From Rhypophila decipiens (Eukaryota; Ascomycota; Sordariomycetes; Sordariales; Naviculisporaceae): 64,000 bases of DNA. Shown one piece after another: positions 36,555 through 47,962 of the stretch. Each line of letters begins with the position of its first letter. Position 1 is the stretch's first letter. The notes below the pieces were generated by a model. The model made no database searches. It saw only the letters and a list, made by a program, of their open reading frames with translations, and was not told the origin of the DNA. The stretch is taken from the NCBI GenBank assembly GCA_033297075.1, contig MU858132.1, positions 62,001 to 126,000 of the forward strand. Direction: 5' to 3'. The translations under genes were made by a program, and so were the position numbers.

Positions 36555-37987
36555 ATGGAGGAGGATAGGGCCCAAGTCGATCTCGGCATTGCTGCTGACC
36601 TGGAAGAGAACCAAATCCCTGAGCATGTAGTGAAGCAACCAAAGAAGCGGTTCGTTGGAAAACGAGCAGCAAATTCAGCAGCGGCGGCAAAGGCCAGCTC
36701 GACAAACAGTTCATCAATAGAAGAGAGTGGTGCTATCCAAGGCAAGAACCGACCATTTCCCTCGCCCTCGCCCGTCTCACTCACATGAACAACAAGGCTA
36801 ACATGATCCCACCAGTCGCCCAACCAAGGAGAACCCCCCGTATGCTGAACCAAGTCCCCCCGGAAATCCTCAACGACCCAGCCCTAAAAGAAGCCATCGC
36901 CCTCCTGCCCTCAAACTACTCCTTCGAGATCCCAAAGACAATCCACCGCATCCGCACCCTCTCGGCAAATAAGATAGCCCTCCAAATGCCAGAAGGACTA
37001 CTCCTCTTCGCAACAACAATTTCCGACATCCTGACCCAGTTCTGCCCGGGCATCGAGACCCTCATCATGGGCGACGTGACGTACGGCGCGTGCTGCATAG
37101 ACGACTACACGGCCCGCGCGATGGGCTGTGACCTATTAGTCCACTACGCTCATAGCTGCCTCATCCCGGTGGACGTGACAAAGATCAAAACCCTCTACGT
37201 CTTTGTGGACATCAGCATCGACACCACTCACCTCCTGTCCTCTCTCGAGCGCAACTTCTCTCCGGGCAAGACGATCGCTCTAGTAGGAACAATCCAGTTC
37301 AACGCCACGATCCACGGCATAAAATCCTCGCTCGAAAAGGCCGGCTTCCGTATAATCGTGCCACAAATAGCCCCCTTATCCAAGGGAGAAATCCTAGGCT
37401 GTACCTCTCCAAACCTGGCCAAATACACCCAAGAGGACTCGCCCATCGACTTGATCCTCTACCTGGGAGACGGGCGCTTCCACCTAGAAAGCATAATGAT
37501 TCACAACCCCACAATCCCAGCATACCGATACGATCCCTACTCCCGGAAACTGACCCACGAAACATATTCCCACGACGAGATGCAAGATGTCCGCCGATCG
37601 GCAATCCAAACCGCCAAAAAGGCAAAGAAATGGGGCCTCATCCTCGGCTCGCTAGGACGACAAGGGAACCCGCATACTATGGCGAAGATTGAGGGGAAAC
37701 TAAAGGAAAAGGGAATCCCGTTTGTGAATTTGCTTTTGAGCGAGATCTTCCCGGGGAAATTGGCGCTTATGAGTCAGGAGGTCGAGTGCTGGGTCCAGGT
37801 GGCTTGTCCACGGTTGAGTATTGACTGGGGGTACGCGTTTCCACGGCCTTTGTTGACGCCATATGAGGCCCTGGTTGCGCTGGAGGAGATGGATGATTGG
37901 GGCAAGGGGGCGTATCCTATGGATTATTATGGGAGGGAGGGGCTGGGGAGGGTGAAGCCTGCTTTGGAGGTTGGTGTGGAGGTTTGA
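36555..37987 (+). CDS. DPH1: diphthamide biosynthesis protein 1 (3-amino-3-carboxypropyl transferase subunit)
   Basis: With Dph2 it forms the unusual radical-SAM-like [4Fe-4S] enzyme that starts diphthamide formation on a histidine of elongation factor 2. Two exons: 36555-36741 and 36816-37987, giving 452 aa. The three cluster-region cysteines of the family are present, in GDVTYGACC (C155/C156), LGCTSP (C258) and VACPRL (C393). [12 protein letters not shown] is also intact. The N-terminal 62 residues are basic and Ala/Ser-rich, as in other Dph1 proteins. The intron is unusual: the best match is a GC donor (CAAG|GCAAGA) with acceptor CACCAG and a GCTAAC branch point. An upstream GT donor at 36730 in the same phase is possible but has poor consensus (GTGCTA). 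The two choices differ by four codons. Confidence 0.94.
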
Positions 37988-38156
37988 TACCTAGGCACAC
38001 ATAGATGCTGAAAGAATAAAAGATTTTGGGTCCAGTAGTTTTGAAGACTTGATACATGGGTACCCAAGGTAGGTAGTAAGCTGTGACACCCTGGGTCAAG
38101 ATGCATCGTTACTGTTTTGATGCTCTGACTGGACCAAGACTGCCCCCTTTGGAAGG

Positions 38157-38705
38157 TTAGGAATCCAGACTCTCAGTAACAGGCTCCGGCCGCTGCGCAA
38201 ACACAATCTTGTACCTGACAAGCTCGACGATCTCAAGATCATTGTCGTCCTCTCCATCTATTTCTTTCACAATCTCCTCATCGTCCTTCCCCTTGGACCT
38301 CCTCCTCCTAATAATCCCAAGCGGAGAATTCAGCTTCTTGACCTCCCCGGCCAACCGTTGATGCTTCCCAATAAACAGGTAAACCTTTTTCATCCACGCC
38401 GTATCCGACGATCCATTTTCCGGGTTATAATCGGGAAAGCTGATAGTCCCTAGTTCTGTCTTTTGTCCGCCTGTTTTTTCTTGGTCGGAAGAATCTGGCG
38501 CTGTGTCGTCGGGGATGTTGAAGGCCCCTTGGAGTTCGAGGACGGCTAGGCCTGATGGGGTCTGGATCAATCCTGGAAGGGGATTGGTGATGTTGCCCGG
38601 TAATGAGGGTTGAGATGGGCAGAGGTAGAGGTTTATTGAGATTGAATCTGAGGCTGTTGAGGTTCCGGGTGGGGACTCGGGATTTGTGGTGGGTTTTGAG
38701 GACAT
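38157..38705 (-). CDS. CTF8: Ctf8, sister-chromatid cohesion / alternative clamp-loader subunit
   Basis: A small subunit of the Ctf18-Dcc1-Ctf8 replication factor C complex, which loads PCNA and supports cohesion. Single exon, 182 aa, from ATG 38705 to TAA 38159-38157. Family features are the segments ISINLYLCPSQPS near the start, LAVLELQGAFNIP, LGTISFPDY, VYLFIGKHQRLAGEVKKL and PLGIIRRR, and the C-terminal IVELVRYKIVFAQRPEPV. The frame is open upstream to 38912, but those residues (SSTSSLCKFN...) do not look conserved, and MSSKPTTN is the natural start. It converges with DPH1, with 169 bp between stop codons. Confidence 0.9.
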   Translation of the reverse strand: MSSKPTTNPESPPGTSTASDSISINLYLCPSQPSLPGNITNPLPGLIQTPSGLAVLELQGAFNIPDDTAPDSSDQEKTGGQKTELGTISFPDYNPENGSSDTAWMKKVYLFIGKHQRLAGEVKKLNSPLGIIRRRRSKGKDDEEIVKEIDGEDDNDLEIVELVRYKIVFAQRPEPVTESLDS

Positions 38706-39145
38706 GGTTGGATTCTGGCCCCTGGGTATTGGATGTGTGTTCTTGTTTTTTTGCTGTGAAGTAACTAGATTCGAAGCGAGGTTGAATTTACAGAGACTTG
38801 ATGTTGATGTTGGAGACTTGCTTGGTTCAAGAGGGTCTTCATGAGTTAAGTTGCCTTGGGATGCACTGATGGATTGCGGCTGGATGGGAGCTTGCGAGGC
38901 AACACCACGCATATAACCCTAACCCTACAAATGGTAACTTGACTAACTTCTATGTAGTTTGCTAGCTTCCTTGGTGGAATGTACACTCGCTCGACTTATT
39001 GACAAATGTAAACGGACAGAATATCACAGCTTGATGGGGCGATATAAATGGAATGGGTTCCAAGTAATACAAGGTTTAATCTCACGGGTGACTGGCTAAT
39101 ACAGGGTAACCTGTACATGGCGATATTGCTGGGGGAAAAACACGT

Positions 39146-39285
39146 ATCGCTATGCGGAGGAAATCGCTATGGAGAAAGGTGGGTCTGGGCCTAAATACGG
39201 TGTATAAATAGCGATGGGGGCGGATCTCGTAACGGTATATAGAGGGAATCGCTATGAAAAGGATCGCTATGAAAAGGATCGCTAT
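39146..39285 (+). repeat. cluster of six ATCGCTAT motifs with a 15-bp tandem repeat
   Basis: Exact copies of ATCGCTAT start at 39146, 39163, 39248, 39263 and 39278, and one inverted copy lies at 39208-39215. The last three sit in a tandem array of ATCGCTATGAAAAGG (39248-39289, third copy partial). The cluster is 440-580 bp upstream of the CTF8 start. Confidence 0.85.
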
Positions 39286-40594
39286 GAACAAGTTATCCTG
39301 TAATGACATTGGATTTATCATTTCCTTCAAATTGTCCATTCAAGCTCTTAAGTTCTGGTTGATTTACTTTACATCTCAACAGCCTCCTGTTTCTTGATAT
39401 CAAGAACTCCATACAGTACAGCAGGCTTGCCACTGGACTTCCGTCCGGGCCTCACAGGTGCGCACAGCATATAGGTCTCCATGCCGAGTTCTCGCAGCCC
39501 CCTTTCCCACATACATTAGCCTCTTGTCTTCACATCGGAAATGCACAGAATAAGAGGCACAGCAGAACTCGTGGGCGTCTCTCCACGGGTTTCAGTTTCG
39601 GCCTTTCTTCATCTCGGTCTTGGACCCTCTCTTCCTTGGTTCAACTCAGATGCAGTCACAACACACCATATATCCCGGCGCAATTACCGTCTGTACCGCA
39701 GAGAAGCATATCATGAGCTCGCTCATCTGTGCATCATGGGCGAAAAAGTCACCCACGCCATATGGAGACCTTGAGCTAGCGGGCATTCAAGGAGATCACT
39801 CCGCTGGCAGATACGGTAGGTAGGTACGCTTTGTGTACTCGACACAGCTGAACTGCTACTCAGAGATATAAAGGGTGTAGTACCTAGGTACCATTGTAGA
39901 CTGCATGTGGTCATGGCTGCTTTCATGTCTTTTTTTCTCATACGCATATCTGGTTGACGCTGTACCTCCCACCTGCCTCTCTGTCCTCTTTTTGTCTAGC
40001 AATCAAACTATCCCGCCATCTTACTGCCGTCAGACATTAGAGGTCTATCATCATCATCACCAGAACCAGGACCAATCCACAACATCCAGGATAGGAAACT
40101 CAAGAATAGGGCGAGATGAACAAGGTTCAAATTCGCCAACATACATCCTACCCGCTCTCGCGTTTAGACTGACCTCCACGAGGCGCGCATTCATCTCGGA
40201 GTCCCGAGTAGTAGGTGTGTCAATATATGCCTGTCTCTTACCTGCACGTGTCTACCTAGGTATTTACTTGAGAGAGAAGCCATGACGACAAGTCCTGTAC
40301 AGCAGCGAGTGAGTGAGCGTCCTTCTCTCTCCAACCTACCCAGCAGCTCAAGTAGGTAATTCCCTACCAAATACAGACAGGATTTATATTACATTTTAAA
40401 CCCAACATGCCGCCACCAGCACCACCACCACCACATCCGTTCAGCTCATAATACCCCACGGGAAAGGCACACAAAGTGAAAGTAAAGGGACGTCGTCTAA
40501 TCCGGATCAAGTAGCTAGCCAGACGTAGGGACTTTACACTATATAGATGGGATGGGGCAATGGATGGTTCATCCGCATCTTGTACTCCGTCTTG

Positions 40595-40618
40595 CTCCCT
40601 CCCTCCCTCCCTCCCTCC
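40595..40618 (+). repeat. (CTCC)n microsatellite
   Basis: Six tandem CTCC units in a pyrimidine-rich stretch with no gene around it. Confidence 0.9.
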
Positions 40619-40880
40619 TTTTTATCCCGTTCGCTTGTTTCATGAACGCCACTGCCTTTCCTCTTTCGGTATGTATGCTACCAGACTATTTAGGTGAGTG
40701 GGTAGGGTCAGTGGATCACTGGATTAAATTAATAATAGTAACACATGACATTCGAAGTAGAGGGTAAACTACTAGTACTGTATCTAGGACTTATAGAGAG
40801 AGGGGGACACGAATTCAACACCCGCGCATAAAATAGGCACTCCCAATTATGCTCACGACATTTCCCACTCGGTTGTCTTT

Positions 40881-40902
40881 GATGATGATGATGATGATGA
40901 TG
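40881..40902 (+). repeat. (GAT)7 microsatellite
   Basis: Seven GAT units outside any called gene; a shorter (ATC)4 run lies at about 40047-40059. Confidence 0.9.
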
Positions 40903-43900
40903 GGGGCTCGGCATACCCTCCTTGCCAGTTGCTCCAGACTCCAAAAGGAGGCCAGAGGCAACTTGTTTAATATATCAGACATGCTCTTGCACGTATCCGA
41001 GCACATGGTCTGACATGGACAGGGCGAGTAATGGATATTGGGCAACATTCCATATCATAGATTGCATTGTTGGGGTAATGGCAACATATACCGAGGTCTG
41101 ATACGCGGCCTGGTGTAGACATGGCGGATGCAAGAAAATGTACCCTTACTCATATAGATTACCGGTAGGGTTACATGGGGAATTTTGGGCTTGTTTATTA
41201 CTTACTGTGCTTTTATATATGCTTGCGGATGTGACCTGGTCCGGACTCGGACGCCATTGATATATCTAGGTAGCTACCATTACAGTTACAAGGTAGAGAC
41301 GGACAGCCGGACGGACGGATGGGTCAGCGGGAAGAGGAGTATATCTGCGTCGGTAATCGGACTCGGATCTCGCTTTTGTCTCGACGTCAGGACTCGATGA
41401 ACCTTTTTCCGAACTTTTAGTAGTACGTACCTTGGGTACGGTGTCTGACATTTCCTGTTGGAATACAAATGACATGATATGCCTGCAGAGTCAAGACAAA
41501 AGTTCAAATGCATCCATCTGGAAGTATTTGTGTGCTTGACTTCCAGGATGGGCTTTTCCCTGGCTCCTCGCTACAAGTATGAGGATTGTTCAAGCGACCC
41601 AGCAACATCTGGATTCCCATTCGGGCAGGCCATCAGAAAGTCAAAAGCTGACAAAGATCTCTCGAAAGAATGATGCAATGGAAATCCCGGGAGCATTAGC
41701 CGGCGATCCAAAAGGTCAGCCATCAGAGATAGGCGAGCGAATTCAACGAATTAAAAGGACAAGTGGGGCCGGGTGAAGAAAATGGCACTGGCTCTCTGAC
41801 AGCTCACCTGGCAACAAAAGGAGACAAGAGGTGAGCCAGGCTGCACGAATCAAGAATGCTTACCCCAGGGCGACCGTCATAACACCCCGTATATGCGGCT
41901 CGATGTGGCTGCTCGTGAGCGCGGCTGGATGAAGAGGAGGTGCGGCAGAATCAAGATTGCAAAATAATCGTGTTGCTCCCAAGAAGCCATCCACCCGCTC
42001 GCTTCCTGTACGCTATCCCGCTCGCCTGACAGCTTCATCTACGCTCTCGTCAGTCGGATTGTGGGCACGAATCGGGATTCCACATCCCAATCGCTCCCCA
42101 ACACGGACAGGGACAAGGTCTAACGGGAAGGAGACCGGCGTGCTAAAACCAAATACCGTGCCGCCTGGTCTTAATATGAAGGGACGACAGCAGTACGAAC
42201 GGGGTCGAAGGGGCACCATTTGGGCCGTTGTTCTTGGAAATATAAGGCGCGAGGCGACACCAGGACCCACGACGGCCCTGAGAGCGGGGCGGACTCCGGG
42301 TGCTGGAGAGCTTGTCGAATTCTGTTTTCTCCCCCCCGTTGCATCTGGTTCGGGCTGACTCTCAGCGAAAGAATTGACTGTGATCGGATGACACTGTTTC
42401 GCCTTGATTGTCAGAGTAAGGGTACTTCTTTTCGTCTGCCATTCGCCGTACAGCTTGGGGCCCTAATCTGCGTTCACCATCTATTTCCTCCTGCAAGCAG
42501 CGATGTTAGTCATGCCGTCCGTGATATAGTAAGATGCCTCTTCCATGGTGAGGCGCCAGCCGGTCGCACAAACGTAGAAGCGCGGTCATCAAGCCGGCCC
42601 CCCCAGATATCCATGTAGCCGCATCCTGAATACAACCAAAAAGGTCGGTGAAGATGTGGAGAGAGCCGCGGAAGGCGGTTCTCAAACGGACCTCTGCTTT
42701 ACCGCCCAAGACAAGACACGTAACTCAGGCGTGTCTGTCCATGCGTGTCGAGCCGTCTCGAATCTCTCCAATCGTTTGCGGTTCGGTAAGGACTGACACC
42801 ACTAAGTTTGCAGTGTAGCATCAACGTTAATTTTGCCGCAGTTGAACGGGGCGGCAGGCGGCTGGAATGGCATCATAGGGTCACATTCTCTTGTCTTGGA
42901 CATGCGGAGGATGCCGCATCGCCTAGCCTCTGAGTTTCGAACGGGACCGAAGAATTGTTGTGTTGCAGCGGTTTTTTTCTTGTTTCTTTTTTGGCTCCTG
43001 CGCACTGTTTAGCTGAGTGCTGATAAGATGGGACATGGGTGATGGTTGGTGATGACGGCGGTGGTCAGCCGGCACAGAAGAAGACCGGCCCTGGTCTGGA
43101 ACAGAGGAATGGTCTTTTCCCCTGGGGACGACTCCATCTGTACCGAACTGCTGGTGACAGTGGTGAGGATAAAAGTGGAGATGGCCGCCGGAAGGAGGCC
43201 CGGGGCATCAGACGTTTTCCATGGTTCCGGGGGGCCTAGTGATCCATTGGCGAGACATTGTGACCGGAGCTATCACACCTGATCAGTAGGTGTTCGCCCG
43301 AACAACGTGACAACCGGGAGGAGGCCAGGCGGTGTGGGGGCGGGTATCAAGTCCGGCCGGCTCTCGGGTCCGAGCGACGACAGCAAGCGCCGTGCGGGAG
43401 TGTCGCAGAGCAGCACGCCAAGTTCCAATAACCACAGTCACGAGTCGAGCCGACAGAGGCACACGCAGTCCGCAGTCGCAGCAGACGCGCGGATCGCTTG
43501 ATGCGGGTACGTAGTGTTTGGAGGGGTCCTTTTACAGTTGCACCGAGGTCAGAGTCAGTGACAAGTGACAGTTCCCCGATCGGGCTCCAGCGCGGGTTGC
43601 TTGGCTAGGTAGTTCTAGGCGTCTAGGACACAGACGTCCGGTTGCCAGTCGGGCTTGTTTGACACATTCTAGCTACTCCGTACTCTGGACCTTGATACAG
43701 TATCAGCGAGCTTGTTTGCGGTCGGCTTCTGCGCTTGCCGACCAGACCAGTGGAACGCAATTGCGTTGGTGGTTTTAGGAGCGTCTGGAGCATGATCTAT
43801 AAACAGTCGCAAGGGCTTTGCACATCATATCGGCCAATATACTTGTTGACGCCGTTGCTGTTGCTGTTGTATTCGCATCTCTCAACCGTGTTTGCAAACG

Positions 43901-46900
43901 TCTTGGGTAGCGGTCACGACTGCCTCCAAACTTGGCCGGGGTTCTTGTCTGTTGAAGCGTGGGAACAAAGCAAGAGGAGCACGCTTTAAAAGGAACAAGT
44001 TTGACGATACCAGCGAGGGTTGCATACAGGCAGTTTGCGGGGAAGCGGAATGCATCTTGGGGCGTCCGCACCCCTTATCCCGCTCCTTCTTGAGACTCCT
44101 TTTGGCTAGCACGGGATAGGAGCGATAGTGACTGGCGACAGCGAAAAGCTATTTGGGCAGGTGCAAATTGCAAAAGTGATGAAGCAAAAATTCAAAGATG
44201 CGGACGGCATCCAAACCGGCAAGTTCAAGCAACTATCAATATCAGTAGGAAAGAGCCATCCCACGATGCCAGCGACGAAGGTTGTGGTTCAAGTGGTGAT
44301 GTGGCTGGCATGCAACATGATTGATTGGCTGCTTCTTTGAGACATCAACACCGGTTGGTTAGGGGGTTGTGCCCCCCACATGGAAGGCGCTATGCCCTTT
44401 TCGGCCTCACCCAAGGGGCTCCCCCTTCCCTTCCCTTACCCCAGTTCTGGTCTAGGGTTCTGGCCCGCACCAACAGTTTGGGCCCAGACTCAGAGCAAGG
44501 GAAGTCGCGATCCTGGTCTTGCGCGCGAAGCTGCAGGGAATTGAGGGGCAGGAAGTGGTGTGAAGCGGTTCTGTTTTTGCGCAGCCCTATATTAAGCAAC
44601 GCCATCTGAGCAGTAACGGATACAGTATCGCCCATGATATTTCTGTCAAGCCAAAGCAACGCTTTTGGCACCTCTCATCAATCTATAAAACACAAGAGGA
44701 CAGGAACTTTTGACGATTCTAGCCCCATGTTCTGTGACGTCACTTCCTTTCTTGGTGTTCTTCCCGAGCCCGCTATCTTGTGATTTGATTCTCAACTCCA
44801 CGAGGTATAACGCGTACTGCCGTGCGTGGGCTAGATAGTCCATATGGCGGTGATGCACGTGTGCTCCGTACTGTATGTACGGGGTAATCCAGTTTCTCTT
44901 GCTTGAGTGGATGTGACGCTGTCTGGGCTGCAAGTCTTAAAGGCAGCGAATGAGAAATTGCCCGACTTCCATATCGAGAAGTAAAGCAAGCAAGTGACAG
45001 GAAGGTCACAGGCAGCTTCGTTTTGCTCGCTCACACACTATCACGTACGTCTCATGCGCATATGGGAATCTGTGGTATGGTGTCAATGTGTCAATGAGCC
45101 AAAAGAAGTCCACTGCAGGATACCGGTAGGCTTGGGTCCTTGAGCCTCAGCCAGCGACAAGTGATATGTATTGTCGGTGTACTGTAATGCACAAAAGTTC
45201 ATCTTGGCCGAGACCTGGGGGAGGAAACAGTCAACAGACATGTCTGTTTCTCTGTGACCAACCCGCGGGTTGATCTTGTCATGTACCATGTCCGAGCACC
45301 AAGACAGATGAACCGTTGTGAGTTGAGGGCTGAGGCAGCACTGTCTGTGTGTACATACATGTCAGTGGGAAAGGTACCTACCTGGTAGGTAAATACATGT
45401 ACCGGTGGGGGTACCGTGTTTGTACCTGAGATGGTTGACTGCGACATCCGAGCCTCGATGCATTGTGATGTGGCCATGTTAGGCAATGTTAATGTACAAC
45501 TAAAGAGCCTCGAATGTTATCCCGTTGTTAGCATAGTAGGATGTAGAGTCGTAGTTTGTAGAGTAGTATTTTTCATTCGGCATAAATGATCTCCCTTGCA
45601 CGGACGAAAAAGAGGTCTTATGACTGCGACATTACCTTCACGAGAGAATATCAGAGTCTCGCTCGGTCCGAGTTTATATGTGATGAGTGGGTTATCACAA
45701 AAGGAGAAAAAAAGGCAAAAAGAGCGCAACGCTACTACCTAGAGACTCACTCTTGTCGTGAAACCTGCTACTTGGTATGTGTGACATGGTAGTAAACATG
45801 TAAACAATAATAGAAACCTCGGGCTCGCAACTCTTGTTTTGTTCCGATCACCATATCATCACCGACATGAATCAGCTTTGCACAGTCGCTGAAACTGTTC
45901 ACACGCTCTAACCGTGAGGTTTCTGGTTTCTGCAGGCAGTGTGTTTTGCTTCTTACCATGCGGTCTCAATCACTATCACCTTGTCCTTCCTAAAGTCTGA
46001 AGCCAGCGTATTTTTGCTTGAATATCAGCATGATATAAAAATAGGTGTGTACAGCACCAGCCAGTGGGCACATGGGTACAAATGTGGGGCAGGGTCGAGA
46101 AGAGCAAGAAAGTGGGATGGTGGTACAGGACGGTACTGTACATCATGGAAAGCTGTATCCGTACGACGGAAAGCCACCAGATTCTCGGGAACAAACGTGA
46201 ACGAACCTTACCCCTTTTCAACCCATCCCACACCTTGTCAATTTCCGCATCTGGAAAAGGGATCCCCATCATCCCGTCATCCTCCCGTTATGCCCAGCCC
46301 AGCGCCATCGCCGTCTGCACAGTGCAAGGAAGCGGTGTTTTTTGCGGGGGTACTTGCGTGAAATGGCGGCGCTTGGTAAAAGTCAAGGGCTGTTTGTACA
46401 GCTTCGTTCAAAATGTCTAGGGATATGGATCTGTATGGATGGCTCAGTTATATAACCCTCGCAGCTTATATTTGCGTACATATAGTACCGGGTACATCTG
46501 TTAAAGCAGACTGGAAGGATCTCTCATAGATCTAGGGGTGAAAAAGGAGACATGAAGTACTCGGTACTGTACTTTTCATATCTACCCGGAGGTGAGGAAG
46601 AGTATCTCTTGACCCTCGATCTAGGCTCATGTACTGTTGGACAGATTAGGAAGTCCTCCAAGCTTGTCCCTCAATCGCTTAATCTTGGTTAGGTCGACTG
46701 GCACCAAAACCTGGATAAAGGGGAATTAAAGGACCAGCACATGGTTGACGGTTTAATGGAAATTAAGTATGCGGACAGTCTGAACAAGCCCGGACAGTTG
46801 CTTGCAGCTACAGCATGACAGCAGCTTGGATCCAAGGCGTCAACAACGGTTGTTTCCCAGCTGGGTGAGTGTGCACACCCACGCGCACACACCAGATCGC

Positions 46901-47962
46901 CAGCTTCATGCAAGCAATATAACAAGCGAAATAAGTCCACAGCAAGATGAGGAGGCATCAGCTTCGGACACATTTGGCCTGTGCTGCATTTTCTGCATGG
47001 TTGTTTGTCTCTTGCCTCTGGAGAGCCAGTTAAGCATACTGCTGCCTTTCCCGGGGAATCGCCCACCGCAGGACAAGGTCCGTTATCTTGTCAAGGGAAC
47101 TAGGAGGCCACATATGTTACATAAAAGGTGATGTATGGGATAGGTATATGCCGGCTTCTTTCCAGGTCCCCTGAGTCCACTATGTAAAAACATGTTTGAT
47201 AAAATGTATGCCTTTTTTGGGACCCAAAAATGCTTAAAAATCCCCAAGAACTCCACTGTGAAAACAAGACTCAGTTAAACAGAGCCATCCTCCTGTCTTT
47301 CTTTCTTCCCCAATGACTGAACCGCCGTGAATTTTGCTCTGCTGGCGCCCTTGCCCCTTACCCCGTGTCCATGTCTCCCCTTTGAAGCTGGTCGTAAAAA
47401 CGTTATATAATGTACATGTCGTTGGTAAACCTTTGAGTTTCTTAAAAATACAAGGGAAAAAAATACAGCAACCCAAAAAAAAGGGTCGGAAAAGAATAGA
47501 GAAAGAAGTAAAAGAGGAGGAGAAAACATTTTTAAGACAATCAAGAAGCTCAAAAGCCATCACGCTCCCGCACAAGCCTGCCATGTTGGCGGTGTGCCAT
47601 CAGTACCACCATGGTAAAAGAAAATAGTCTTCTTGCTGCCGTTGGTCCTTTGTTTTGAGTTGGCATAGTGCGCGGAGATGCTCTGTTCGATTCGAAAAGA
47701 CAGAGCAAATGTCTCAATTCAGAGATGTCGTTCAGGTCTCGGAGGGCCAAGGTTGACGTGATGGGTGACTGTGGTTTGGTTCGTCCCAAAAAAATAAAAC
47801 CAAGATGATGACCCATGTCCCCTTTGTTCCTTCCCTGCCATCAATACGTGGGGCACTCCGCAAGATTGCCGCAAGGGGGAAGGCGTCGTCTGAGCTTTCC
47901 ATGGTTCACTCCGCCCTGGGTGCCCGGGGTCGGAGAGGCTGAAACAACGATGAAATTAAGGT

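Larger units (their letters stand above)
38706..47962. other. 9.3-kb region without a convincing protein gene
   Basis: Normal base composition but no frame with a recognisable protein. It contains the CTF8 promoter, a cluster of ATCGCTAT motifs (39146-39285), microsatellites near 40.6 and 40.9 kb, several CCTAGGTA-type patches (39.89, 40.25 kb), one TACTCCGTA (43674-43682) and a pyrimidine-rich stretch. The open frame at 41957-42358 (133 codons, Arg/Pro/Thr-rich) looks random. Non-coding RNA or long-range regulatory DNA for the 547-aa gene cannot be excluded. Confidence 0.5.

Noticed and set aside
3138..38932. Short CCCTAA-type patches (near 3138, 15447, 38915)
   Set aside because: Only one and a half to two telomere-like units each; too short to be an interstitial telomere or to mark a chromosome end.
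41957..42358. 133-codon plus-strand frame
   Set aside because: Arg/Pro/Thr-rich chance composition, no family, no supporting context.
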